Assembly (NCBI GenBank): GCA_040004035.1
Contig: JAMPLN010000021.1
DNA length: 64,000 nucleotides
Reading direction: 5' to 3' (one strand)
From: Microcoleus vaginatus_C
Lineage (GTDB): Bacteria > Cyanobacteriota > Cyanobacteriia > Cyanobacteriales > Microcoleaceae
The number at the start of each line of letters is the position of its first letter. The first letter of the stretch is position 1. The position numbers and the translations under genes were made by a program. The notes under the pieces are model-generated. The model was not told the origin of the DNA and ran no database searches. It worked only from the letters and a program-made list of their open reading frames with translations. Positions 9,410 to 16,856 of the stretch are shown piece by piece.

Positions 9410-9825
9410 AATTCTTGATAAATTGTGAATCGGTAGGGGCGATGCCACTCTGTCCGCCCTAACATTTAAGTATATATGCTTGCTCGATCGCTATTTAAGG
9501 AGTTGGGGCGAGTCATTAAAATTCGATCGATACTCAGTATCATTCAGCCCAGTCTAAGGCTGAGTTTGTTAACCAGATGTTAAAATATTTTATAATCGTT
9601 GTCAATAATTCCTGTTTAATCTACCCTTACCTTCCTCTGCGTTAAGACCGTCTCTGCAGTTTATTCACAAAAACTAATTTACAAATCCAATAAAATTAGC
9701 CTACCATTTACTCAAACATCTGAAGATATTTTAAATATTTTTTACAATTATTCTAAAATATCAAAAAGAGATTGAGGATAACTCAAACTCCATACCTCAA
9801 AATCCTAGCCAATAAAATTGGCAGC
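9410..9825. other. AT-rich spacer
   Basis: About 415 bp of AT-rich DNA between the hydrolase start and the metal-domain relic. No gene or clear regulatory element is visible. It ends in the in-frame upstream part of the relic. Confidence 0.35.
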
Positions 9826-9942
9826 ATGGACGGTGACACCTGCGCCAAAAAAGTCGAAGCCTGTATGCAAAAATTGCCAGGAATTACGGAAATTAATCTA
9901 GTATTTGCCACATTAAGTTTCGGTAAATTGAACAACGAATAG
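9826..9942 (+). pseudogene. Heavy-metal-associated (HMA) domain relic
   Basis: A 38-codon open frame whose reading continues upstream to about 9772 without a start. It reads MDGDTCAKKVEACMQKLPGI, then TEINLVFAT. This is the N-terminal metal-binding domain of copper or zinc/cadmium P-type ATPases or of CopZ chaperones (usual motif GMDCxxC followed by CAxKIExxLxxLPGV). The first metal-ligand Cys is replaced by Gly (MDGDTC) and the domain stops after about two thirds of its normal ~70 residues. No ATPase follows. I read it as the remnant of a deleted metal pump or chaperone gene. Confidence 0.55.
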
Positions 9943-9952
9943 CAAGCTTCAC

Positions 9953-10690
9953 CTAAAACTTAAAATTTAAAATTGCTTGGTGGCTGTGTACAGATAGCCA
10001 AAAGTTCAGTATTTTTTCGCCCACTTGTTCTGGATAGAAGTGGTGAAAGAAATGTTTACCGTCTTGACATTCCCAAAGCCTATCGCCTTTTTTAAGAAAT
10101 TTCGACCAGCGACGCATGACAACAGGAGATACCAGAAAATCTGTTTTGCTGCTGCATATTAACAAAGGTACTTCTACACCTTCATCGAGGGAATTACTAA
10201 TCCTAAATAAGGAGTGAGGACAAGGAGAACAGGCTAAGTCATCCTCAAAATATGATATAAATTTTTGATTAATAATTTGATTGGGGCATCCCAGCATATC
10301 GCCTACTATTTGATTCAAAACTTGTTTGCGACTCCGGGGAAAAGCTGAAAGATACGTATAGTAATGTGCTTGCCAATTAATAGCAGATGGCAAACCCACA
10401 GATAAAAGTCCCAAAGAACGTACTTTGTGAGGATAGCGGCGCGCATACATTAAACCAACTAATCCGCTGGTACTGTGGCCAATGAGATGAGTTGGGCGAT
10501 CGCGCAATGTTAAAAAATCGTGCAAAAGTTCAACAGCCATATCTAAAGAACAAGCTTCGTCTTGAGTTTGTTGGTATTCCCATATCTGCACTGGTACAGA
10601 ATCATTTAAGTAGGAAAGCAGCGATCGATCGAAGAATTGCAAACTCGGGCTTACACTTAACCAAACTACGTCATTTGAACTAAACTTCAT
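9953..10690 (-). CDS. Alpha/beta hydrolase
   Basis: A 245-residue alpha/beta-hydrolase-fold protein. The nucleophile elbow is GHSTSGLVGLMYA, in a region typical of thioesterase- or lipase-like members. A later loop, LICSSKTDFLVSP, supplies the acid candidate, and DGKHFFHHFYPEQ supplies the His. It differs strongly from the hydrolase at 8501-9409 and is not a recent duplicate. The substrate is unknown. It is monocistronic as far as can be seen. Confidence 0.8.
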   Translation of the reverse strand: MKFSSNDVVWLSVSPSLQFFDRSLLSYLNDSVPVQIWEYQQTQDEACSLDMAVELLHDFLTLRDRPTHLIGHSTSGLVGLMYARRYPHKVRSLGLLSVGLPSAINWQAHYYTYLSAFPRSRKQVLNQIVGDMLGCPNQIINQKFISYFEDDLACSPCPHSLFRISNSLDEGVEVPLLICSSKTDFLVSPVVMRRWSKFLKKGDRLWECQDGKHFFHHFYPEQVGEKILNFWLSVHSHQAILNFKF

Positions 10691-10884
10691 TTATTTTAAG
10701 TTGGATATCGAGTTATTCACAATTATAATTTATAACCTTTCTCAGAAAGATGAGGTACTATAGGGCATAGGGCATACCTCACTTTTTTGAGAACCGCTGT
10801 ATTTGCTAGATTTTGGGGGCGGGTTGAGTGCGTAATTTGATTTTCGCACATCATCTAATTGCCAAACCCGCCCTACCGTGAAGT

Positions 10885-11396
10885 CTACAAGCTAAATTCT
10901 TTCTTGAGTTGAGATACCCAAGATTTGATGCGCGATTCCGTCAGATCGGATTGGTTGTCTTCATCAATAGCAAGACCCAAAAACTTGCCATCAACTACAG
11001 CTTTAGACTCATTAAAATCATAGCCATCTATCGGCCAATAACCAACTGTTTCACCGCCCTGTTCAGAAATCTTTTCAGCCAAAATCCCATTGCATCCATA
11101 AAATTATCCGGGTAGCCTTCTTGGTCGCCAGTTCCCACATAAGCTACTTTTTTGCCACTAAAATCAATATCATCAAGTTCATGCCAAAAGCCTTCCCAGT
11201 CGCTTTGCAGTTCGCCGATATTCCAAGTCGGACAAGCGATAATCAGACATTCGTATTCCGCAAAATCATCATTTTCAACGCTGCCGATATCGTGCAAGGT
11301 CACGATATCGCCACCAAATTCATCTCGAATCATTTCAGCTACCGACTCAGTTTTCCCAGTTGTCGTTCCGTAGAAAAGACCAATTGATTTCGACAT
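10885..11396 (-). pseudogene. isiB: Long-chain flavodoxin, interrupted by a frameshift
   Basis: Two overlapping frames together make a complete 170-residue long-chain flavodoxin, the usual cyanobacterial length. Residues 1-104 (from ATG 11396) contain the FMN phosphate loop YGTTTGKTES, the CPTWNIGELQ loop and the GTGDQEGYPDNF loop. At about 11081-11090 the frame slips: the DNA encodes GGA-TTT-TGG where GGA-ATT-TTG (Gly-Ile-Leu) is expected, a one-base loss. The rest, LAEKISEQGG, TVGYWPIDGYDFNESKA and ending KKEFSL, continues in the second frame. Without the slip the protein stops after 122 residues. Flavodoxin replaces ferredoxin under iron limitation. Either the gene is freshly inactivated or the base loss is a sequencing error. 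Confidence 0.85.
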
Positions 11397-11398
11397 TG

Positions 11399-11554
11399 TT
11401 ACTCCGAAGGTGAAATTTGATAGTGCTTGAGGGTTGTTTTTTTTGAGTCAGGATTTGGCATTTCCTGCCTGCAATTCAGACAAAAACAGTAGACACGGTT
11501 GTGGCGAACCTGAGAAATTAGGGAGTCAAGGCAGCAAGGACACTGTTTTTTCAT
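11399..11554 (-). CDS. Small zinc-ribbon-like protein
   Basis: A 51-residue open frame missed by length filters. It starts MKKQCPCCLDSLISQ and contains CPCC at residues 5-8 and CFCLNC at residues 23-28, so two cysteine clusters are placed like the knuckles of a zinc ribbon. The stop lies 2 bp before the flavodoxin ATG and the cupin gene ends 4 bp before its start. The three genes are therefore almost certainly one transcript. Function is unknown. Its tight packing suggests a role linked to the flavodoxin, for example regulation or metal handling, but that is inference. Confidence 0.65.
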   Translation of the reverse strand: MKKQCPCCLDSLISQVRHNRVYCFCLNCRQEMPNPDSKKTTLKHYQISPSE

Positions 11555-11558
11555 CTGC

Positions 11559-11885
11559 TTAAAGTTGAAAATTCATTAACCAAGCTGACTCACTCAAATC
11601 GGGGTCTGGTTCGCAGTCAATTAGTAACAAATTCAGCGTGGTTTGTACTTTTAGACTGCGCGGGATGCCGGCGGGTACAAACACAAATACTCCCGGTGTT
11701 AAAGTGACTTTTTGATCGCACACCGTGAGAGTTCCCACTCCTTCTAAGACGGCGATGGTTACATCTTTAAAGTTATCGAGGTCAGGTATTTCGGAATTTT
11801 TACCCAAACTCATCAGTTTTTGGCTGTCGGCTGGTTGTCCGTCGCTGATTGGCGAGGCTGACGCGGAAACTATTGCTGCTGTCAC
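11559..11885 (-). CDS. Cupin-domain protein
   Basis: A 108-residue single-domain cupin. The barrel strands are visible in TIAVLEGVGTLTVCDQKVTL followed by TPGVFVFVPAGIPRSL, the usual second cupin motif region with Pro-Ala-Gly-x-Pro. The classic HxH metal ligands of the first motif are absent, so metal binding is doubtful. The start is GTG at 11885, supported by a strong GGAGG nine bases upstream and by the lack of an earlier ATG. It is the first gene of the cupin / zinc-ribbon / flavodoxin operon. Confidence 0.75.
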   Translation of the reverse strand: MTAAIVSASASPISDGQPADSQKLMSLGKNSEIPDLDNFKDVTIAVLEGVGTLTVCDQKVTLTPGVFVFVPAGIPRSLKVQTTLNLLLIDCEPDPDLSESAWLMNFQL

Positions 11886-11912
11886 GGTGATTGACCTCCA
11901 GGTACTGTTAAC

Positions 11913-11943
11913 TTCCGGCAGTTATTGCAATTAATATTCAATA
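11913..11943. promoter_or_regulatory. Palindrome upstream of the cupin-flavodoxin operon
   Basis: TTATTG and CAATAA form 6-bp inverted arms about 11 bases apart, roughly 35-60 bp upstream of the GTG start, a position fitting an operator. AT-rich palindromes of this kind can be Fur or other repressor sites, but this one does not match the Fur consensus well. Confidence 0.3.
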
Positions 11944-12159
11944 AGCTACCATGCAATATAGATAAATTGTCAACAGTTAAACATTAAGTTTTGTTGCAGC
12001 AGGCTGTGTATCTGGGTTGAAAAGCAGCATTTGCAGCCGTAAATTGAGACAGGGCGGTCATTTGGGTCAAACAAACTGCGATTGGCGATTCGCTCCACGC
12101 CAAAATACTTGCTAATTATTATCATTTAATTTTAAAACACTCATCAGTCATCATAGGAC

Positions 12160-12322
12160 TTACGCAGAAACCGGGTTGGATGGACGAAAATATTGCATCC
12201 CGGCCTTTGACACTGAGGAGAAACCCGGTTTCTTTAGTATTTATCCGTAAGTTCTACATCAGTCAACAGTTAACAAACAGCCCACCGCCAACAGTCAACA
12301 GCCAACAGTCAACAGTCAACAC
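12160..12322. repeat. AAACCGGG-type repeat plus CAACAGT heptamer run
   Basis: The segment near 12170-12235 begins AGAAACCGGGTTGGATGG and ends AGGAGAAACCCGGTTTCTTT, giving inverted ends of one interspersed repeat family seen again near 13290, 31205-31280, 34220-34390 and 46225. It is followed at 12260-12320 by a run of CAACAGT/CAACAGC heptamers, a typical cyanobacterial short tandem repeat. The rest of the 11944-12160 spacer shows nothing recognisable. Confidence 0.7.
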
Positions 12323-12323
12323 A

Positions 12324-13169
12324 CTACTTCTTCGCCCCAACGCCAACATACATAATCGACTGATCCTCATTAATTTTGATTTTAAACAACCCAGACTTTT
12401 TGTAATCCATATAGTTAGCTAGATTAGATGTTAGAGTTTGAGATACTTGTTTGAAAATACCCGCCGAAGGAAACACCTGCTTTCCGCCTGTAAAATCTTC
12501 CCAAAACCCGTGCATTGCCGCTAACATAGCGCCAATTTCGCCAAACATATCAAAACCTTTAATTTGAATATTGCCAAAACCAATATCCTGCATTACCACA
12601 GATAGTTCCTCCGGGGTAATAAATTTTTCCCAATCGTGAACGCCCCGCTTAATCTCCTGCAAAATATTTTCCATCAGCCCAATCATCACAACTTGCGAGG
12701 AAAAAGTTCGGTTGATTGTATCAAAAAAGAACAGTCCCCCAGGCTTGAGAATCCTGTGAACCTCAGACACAACTTTTTTGTAATCGGCCACGTGTTCCAA
12801 AACATCCACGCAGATTACAACATCAAAGGTATTGTCGTCGTAGGGCATATTTTCGGCAAAACCTTGCCTGTAGTCAATCTCAAAACCGTTGGTAACTGCG
12901 TGATTTTGAGCTGCTACAATACATTTGTCCGATCGATCTATTCCAGAAACAATAGCCCCTCTCTCGGCCATAAACTCGCAAGAAAAGCCGCCGCCGCACC
13001 CGACATCTAAGGTTTTCAGCCCTTGCCAGTTAGTCGCGTGTCTGTCGAAAAACTCAAATCTCGGTTTGTTTAGATGGTATAAGGCATAAATTTTAGCATT
13101 TTTGTCCCACCAATTATCGGCACTTTCATCATAAAATTCTAAATCATTTTTTACTTCTATTTTCTGCAC
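12324..13169 (-). CDS. Class I SAM-dependent methyltransferase (UbiG-like)
   Basis: About 281 residues. The SAM-binding motif I is LDVGCGGGFSCEFMA, motif II is VVICVDVLEHV, and a post-II segment reads HRILKPGGLFFFDTINRT. This combination is closest to 3-demethylubiquinone O-methyltransferase-like enzymes (UbiG). Cyanobacteria lack ubiquinone, so another quinone or small molecule is the probable substrate. The open frame extends to 13301, but the first 44 codons run through repeat DNA. I chose GTG 13169 because AGGA lies about 9 bases ahead and homology-like sequence begins just after (LEFYDESADNWWD). Confidence 0.8.
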   Translation of the reverse strand: MQKIEVKNDLEFYDESADNWWDKNAKIYALYHLNKPRFEFFDRHATNWQGLKTLDVGCGGGFSCEFMAERGAIVSGIDRSDKCIVAAQNHAVTNGFEIDYRQGFAENMPYDDNTFDVVICVDVLEHVADYKKVVSEVHRILKPGGLFFFDTINRTFSSQVVMIGLMENILQEIKRGVHDWEKFITPEELSVVMQDIGFGNIQIKGFDMFGEIGAMLAAMHGFWEDFTGGKQVFPSAGIFKQVSQTLTSNLANYMDYKKSGLFKIKINEDQSIMYVGVGAKK

Positions 13170-13344
13170 GATTTTCTCAGTCCTGATTAGTGGAAAATAT
13201 AGATGGCGATTGCACTTTTGCGTGATTTTATAGGACTGACGCCAAAAAATCCAATTTCTGTAAAAAATCGGAGGTTTCGTGACGAGTTCACAGGCAGACA
13301 CCGGGTTTTTGAATCTGTGCGCCTAAGTTCTATTTTCTCGTGAG

Positions 13345-13374
13345 TTGTGAATCGCCACAGTTGTTTATTATAAT
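13345..13374 (+). promoter_or_regulatory. Sigma70-type promoter for the GT2 gene
   Basis: TTGTGA at 13345-13350 and a perfect TATAAT at 13369-13374 are 18 bases apart. The ATG of the downstream glycosyltransferase is at 13399, giving a short leader of about 18 bases. Confidence 0.5.
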
Positions 13375-13398
13375 AGCTCTGGCAAAAATTTCAACAAG

Positions 13399-14130
13399 AT
13401 GGATCGCGTTTCTATTATCATCCCAGCCCTTAACGAAGCGACTTGTCTGAAACGCACCCTCCGCCAACTCAGCATTCTTAATCCTCCCGCTTGGGAAGTG
13501 TTGGTGGTAGACGGTGGCAGTCAAGACGAAACAGTGGCGATCGCACTTTCCGCCGGCATCCGCGTTATTTCTAGCAGTACAGCCGGACGTTCCCTGCAAA
13601 TGAACTTAGGTTCCCAAGTCGCCACCGGTGAAATTCTGTGCTTTCTCCACGCCGATACTTTAGTTCCCGATGACATTGTAGCAGTCATCCAGAAAACATT
13701 GTCCGATGCCGAAATTGTGGGCGGCGGGTTTATCTCCCTGATGGCTGGTTCGCAGCAAACAAGATGGGGTTTTTCCCTCCACAATTACCTGAAAACTTAT
13801 TACGCGCCGCTGTTATTTCGACCTCATTTATTTTTCCAAGGATTGCGCCTGCTGTTTGGCGACCAAGTTATTTTTTGTCGCCGTACCGATTTTTGGGAAT
13901 GCGAGGGTTTCGATGCTGCGCTGCCAATTATGGAGGAAGCGGATTTGTGTTTGAAGTTAGTGCGACGGGGGAGACTTAAGTTAGTCAATCGGGTAGTGGA
14001 AAGTAGCGATCGTAGAGTAGCGTATTGGGGCGAAGTTAAAGCTATTGCGATCTATCTTTCGATTGGTTTTTTGTGGGGTTTTGGCGTTTCCCCAAGGTAT
14101 CTCAAGCAGTTTTATGAAGACATCCGCTGA
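13399..14130 (+). CDS. TIGR04283-type glycosyltransferase family 2
   Basis: A 243-residue GT-A enzyme. Key parts are the opening VSIIIPALNEATCL, the VVDGGSQDETVAIA nucleotide-binding loop, the DxD-like FLHADTLVP, and GDQVIFCRRTDFWECEGF with MEEADLCLKLVRRG near residue 180. These match the TIGR04283 family, often linked to arsenosugar or radical-SAM/selenodomain neighbourhoods. No arsenic genes are seen here, so that role is not supported by context. A good promoter precedes it. It faces the acyltransferase gene tail to tail. Confidence 0.85.
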   Translation: MDRVSIIIPALNEATCLKRTLRQLSILNPPAWEVLVVDGGSQDETVAIALSAGIRVISSSTAGRSLQMNLGSQVATGEILCFLHADTLVPDDIVAVIQKTLSDAEIVGGGFISLMAGSQQTRWGFSLHNYLKTYYAPLLFRPHLFFQGLRLLFGDQVIFCRRTDFWECEGFDAALPIMEEADLCLKLVRRGRLKLVNRVVESSDRRVAYWGEVKAIAIYLSIGFLWGFGVSPRYLKQFYEDIR

Positions 14131-14144
14131 AACCTAAAATTTGA

Positions 14145-15197
14145 TTAAATTCCCAAAATGTACTGCCTGTAATTTTTGGGCAAAACTTTTTCCAACAGGT
14201 AAATAATTGCCCAACAACCTAACAAAGTCCCCGTAACTAAAAAGCCGAGCTTCAGCAGCGGATTTACCGGGTCAATAAACTTATAAAACACTAACAACAC
14301 ATATTTCACTACTGTCGAATCCAGGAGATATATAGGGAATGAGTAAGCAGCCAATATTTTGACTACCCCAGATACTTTACTGGGAAGTGCGATACTCTTA
14401 GAAAATGCGAGGATCGATAATACGAACAAAATTGCGTATCCTTGAGCAGATATTTTAAAAAACGATCGGAGAAACCATGCCTCCGAATCAACTCCACTTT
14501 TTAGGTAAAATTCCCAAATGCTAGCTAGATAAAAAAGGATAGTTGCCCCTAAAATTGGCATTTTCATCCGTTCGAGAACGGGTTGAATTCTGTCATACGA
14601 GCTGCCCAAAAATAGACCAGTTGAAAATGGCAAAATCCAACTGAAAATCCAGCGCTCCATCAAAGGTAGAGGTATTGATATGTATTGGAAAGCGGTTAAG
14701 TAGAAGAAGATTGTAAAAATTGTTTGAATTGTTAACCCCAAAGCCAAAACTTTTGTGGGTTCTAAAAATCTTAATTTCACGAGAAGCCACCACCAGGCGT
14801 AGCATTGAATAATCACAACGATGAAGTAATAGGGAGGCATCACTGAACCCGTCAAGATATCTCTGAGTAATGAAAGTAAATCGAATTTTTTGATTTCTCC
14901 CAAATTATTTAATATGTACACAGCTACTGACCAAAACAGATAAGGCGGTAGAATTTTTGACAGTCTTTTTTTGACTACCAGTGCGGGATTATTTTGATTT
15001 TCCAGTTTGTTGGTGAGAAAAAAACCGCTCAACAGTAAAAATGCAGGTACGCAAAATAGTTGAAATGTATCGATCGCCACAAATAAAATTCTGCGATCGC
15101 GAAATGTAAAGAACCCCGCATGAGTAATCACAACACTGACGATGGCTAAAGCTCGGATCAAATCAAATTCAGCGAACCGATTAGAAACTTTTTGCAT
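14145..15197 (-). CDS. Acyltransferase 3 family membrane protein
   Basis: About 350 residues with some ten predicted membrane segments. The N-terminus has the family signature RALAIVSVVITHAGFF, including the conserved catalytic-type His, followed by FCVPAFLLLSGFFLTNKL. Enzymes of this family (OafA/NodX/WecH-like) O-acylate sugars of surface polysaccharides. A TTG at 15230 would add 11 residues. I chose ATG 15197 since it leads directly into the first signature helix. It may decorate the polysaccharide made by the 2-8 kb cluster, but the distance makes that only a guess. Confidence 0.85.
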   Translation of the reverse strand: MQKVSNRFAEFDLIRALAIVSVVITHAGFFTFRDRRILFVAIDTFQLFCVPAFLLLSGFFLTNKLENQNNPALVVKKRLSKILPPYLFWSVAVYILNNLGEIKKFDLLSLLRDILTGSVMPPYYFIVVIIQCYAWWWLLVKLRFLEPTKVLALGLTIQTIFTIFFYLTAFQYISIPLPLMERWIFSWILPFSTGLFLGSSYDRIQPVLERMKMPILGATILFYLASIWEFYLKSGVDSEAWFLRSFFKISAQGYAILFVLSILAFSKSIALPSKVSGVVKILAAYSFPIYLLDSTVVKYVLLVFYKFIDPVNPLLKLGFLVTGTLLGCWAIIYLLEKVLPKNYRQYILGI

Positions 15198-15493
15198 GGT
15201 AAAAATTAGATTGTAAAACTTTGAATCCAATTAGGAATTTTTTGTAGAATGCCAAATCCCGGTTTGCGACCCCTTTCCTTTTATCATTCGGCGGTTGAAA
15301 CCGCTGCATAGAGTCAAAGGAAGTCCGAACACAGGGGGACTAAGAGATCAACGGGGTCTTTAAGCCGGATTTCGTATGAGGAGTACCATAGCATAAAAGG
15401 TTATATTTGCTCCTATCTTCACAAAACTTATGTCTGCAAAAATAAGTCACCGAGTGCTGGGATTGAGGAATAAAGACTATAGAGACTATTGCG
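15198..15493. other. Spacer upstream of the acyltransferase gene
   Basis: About 300 bp. It contains a GCGGTTGAAACCGC palindrome near 15290-15305 but no gene or clear promoter boxes. Confidence 0.35.
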
Positions 15494-15520
15494 AAAAAAA
15501 ATCTACCTAAATTAGGTAGA
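15494..15520 (-). terminator. Rho-independent terminator of the coaD/DivIVA operon
   Basis: On the minus strand TCTACCTA and TAGGTAGA form a perfect 8-bp stem with a 3-base loop, followed by a run of eight T. It lies about 37 bp after the stop of the DivIVA-like gene. Confidence 0.85.
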
Positions 15521-15556
15521 CTTTTAGAAATGTTCAAGCAATGAGTTCACTGTGGG

Positions 15557-16243
15557 CTAACCGTTGTTGTGATGGATGTGCGAGGCAGAAACACTATCCA
15601 ACTGATCGCGCCCGTTGCGGATCACGCGCAGCATATCGCTCAACTTTTGCTCGATATTATCGAGAACTTGGTCGGCATAATCATCGGCTCCGTTTTGAAT
15701 TTCCTCGCATTCAGCCAGCGCCCTTACTCTCATCTCTTCCAATTCTTCTTGAGCCTGGTAGCGAATTTGTTCGACTTCCGCCAGCGTGGCCTGCTGAATT
15801 GCCTCGCAGTCGAGCAAAACTTGCTGCCGCAACTGATCTGCCTCTATCTTCGCCTGCTGAAGCAGGCCCATATCGTTTAAAATTTCTGCTGCTCTCTGTT
15901 CTGCTGCTTCTATCACTTCCTGAGCGTAAAGTTCCGCCTCTTGAAGCAAGTCGTCCTTGTGCCGGATGATTGTCTCGGCTTCCTGAAAGGCGATCGGCAA
16001 ATTTAGCCTCACCAAGTCTAACTGATCGAGCAACTGTTCTTCATCCACCAGAGTGCGTCTGGTCATGGGAATTCGGGGGCTGTCGAGAACAATTTCCTCA
16101 AGCCTGTTCAATTCCCGCTGGATGTCTACTCCTGCGGTTCGGGTGGGGTCTCCGAAAGCGGCTGTGTTCTGAGGAGGTTCGTTCTCAGTGCCGAGGCCGG
16201 TACTGTCGGGTTCGATGCGAGTTGGTTCCTGCTGGCGTAACAT
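15557..16243 (-). CDS. DivIVA/Cdv3-like coiled-coil cell division protein
   Basis: A 228-residue, highly charged protein. Residues 1-38 are low complexity. Residues 40-95 form a conserved-looking block (IQRELNRLEEIVLDSP, then LLDQLDLVRLNLPIAFQEAE), and residues 95-215 are one long coiled coil rich in Glu, Gln and Ala. Length, coil and position directly after coaD match the cyanobacterial DivIVA-like protein Cdv3, which acts in division-site placement. Its ATG lies 118 bp inside the coaD frame. A Met at residue 60 (16066) would avoid the overlap but would cut into the conserved-looking block. A terminator follows the stop. Confidence 0.65.
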   Translation of the reverse strand: MLRQQEPTRIEPDSTGLGTENEPPQNTAAFGDPTRTAGVDIQRELNRLEEIVLDSPRIPMTRRTLVDEEQLLDQLDLVRLNLPIAFQEAETIIRHKDDLLQEAELYAQEVIEAAEQRAAEILNDMGLLQQAKIEADQLRQQVLLDCEAIQQATLAEVEQIRYQAQEELEEMRVRALAECEEIQNGADDYADQVLDNIEQKLSDMLRVIRNGRDQLDSVSASHIHHNNG

Positions 16244-16704
16244 TTGTAAATATCTAGGGCGACGTGTTTCGGAACAAGATGATCTACGGAGCCACCAAAC
16301 TTGGCTATTTCTTTAACTACACTACTACTTAAAAAGCTGTACTCGTTAGAAGTTGCCAAAAAAACTGTTTCAATTTCACCCAGAAGGGTTTTATTGGTGT
16401 GGGCCATCTGGAGTTCCATTTCAAAATCTGTTAATACCCGGAGCCCCCGCAGCAGCACTTTGGCTTGTCGAATCTTAGCATAGTTTACTGTCAAACCTTC
16501 AAAACTGTCTACTTCTACATTTGGCAAGTGTTGGGTAGAGCGCAGGATCTGCTCGATCCGTTCCTCTACGGTGAAGAGAGGGGTTTTGCTGGGGTTTCTG
16601 ACTACCGTAACAATTACCCGGTCAAACAGTTTAGATCCCCGCTCGATAATGTCTGCGTGACCGAAGGTAATGGGGTCAAAGCTGCCTGGATAGATTGCAA
16701 TCAC
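16126..16704 (-). CDS. coaD: Phosphopantetheine adenylyltransferase
   Basis: CoaD converts 4'-phosphopantetheine and ATP to dephospho-CoA, the penultimate step of CoA synthesis. The nucleotidyltransferase start MIAIYPGSFDPITFGHADII contains the T/HxGH motif (residues 13-16), and the second motif FLSSSVVKEIA lies near residue 128. The start is GTG at 16704. The usual family length is about 160 residues. This protein has 192, the extra ~30 residues being a low-complexity tail encoded in DNA that also encodes, in another frame, the start of the DivIVA-like protein. The two genes are clearly cotranscribed. Confidence 0.95.
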   Translation of the reverse strand: MIAIYPGSFDPITFGHADIIERGSKLFDRVIVTVVRNPSKTPLFTVEERIEQILRSTQHLPNVEVDSFEGLTVNYAKIRQAKVLLRGLRVLTDFEMELQMAHTNKTLLGEIETVFLATSNEYSFLSSSVVKEIAKFGGSVDHLVPKHVALDIYKCYASRNQLASNPTVPASALRTNLLRTQPLSETPPEPQE

Positions 16705-16714
16705 GAGTTTGGCT

Positions 16715-16856
16715 CAACGGAGTGGGGGAGTGGAGGAGTGGAGGAGTGGAAGAGTGGGTAGAGTGGGGCAGTGGGAGAGTGGGAGAGTGGCAAAGCCGGA
16801 GATGTGGAAAATCTTCCTTCTTCCTTCTTCCTTCTTCCTTCTTCCTTCTTGCCTCT
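16715..16856. repeat. Two back-to-back minisatellites
   Basis: 16715-16796 is a run of G-rich units (GGAGTGGGGGAGTGGAGGAG type). 16813-16850 is a tandem run of CTTCTTC heptamers. Both are cyanobacterial spacer repeats and make spurious open frames on both strands. A relative of the CTTCTTC run occurs near 41836-41885. Confidence 0.85.

Noticed and set aside
11913..11943. Fur box upstream of the flavodoxin operon
   Set aside because: The palindrome arms are TTATTG/CAATAA and do not fit the Fur consensus, so only a generic operator is proposed.
12260..12320. Regular short repeats that could suggest a CRISPR array
   Set aside because: Units are 7 bp with no spacers; this is a cyanobacterial short tandem repeat. 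The same applies to runs near 31402, 43146, 50048 and 57718.
13399..14130. Arsenosugar pathway role for the TIGR04283-type transferase
   Set aside because: No arsenic methyltransferase or radical SAM gene lies nearby, so the pathway name is not supported by context.
15541..16257. Two open frames (142 and 95 codons) on the plus strand
   Set aside because: They lie opposite the DivIVA-like and coaD genes and are antisense shadows of those frames.
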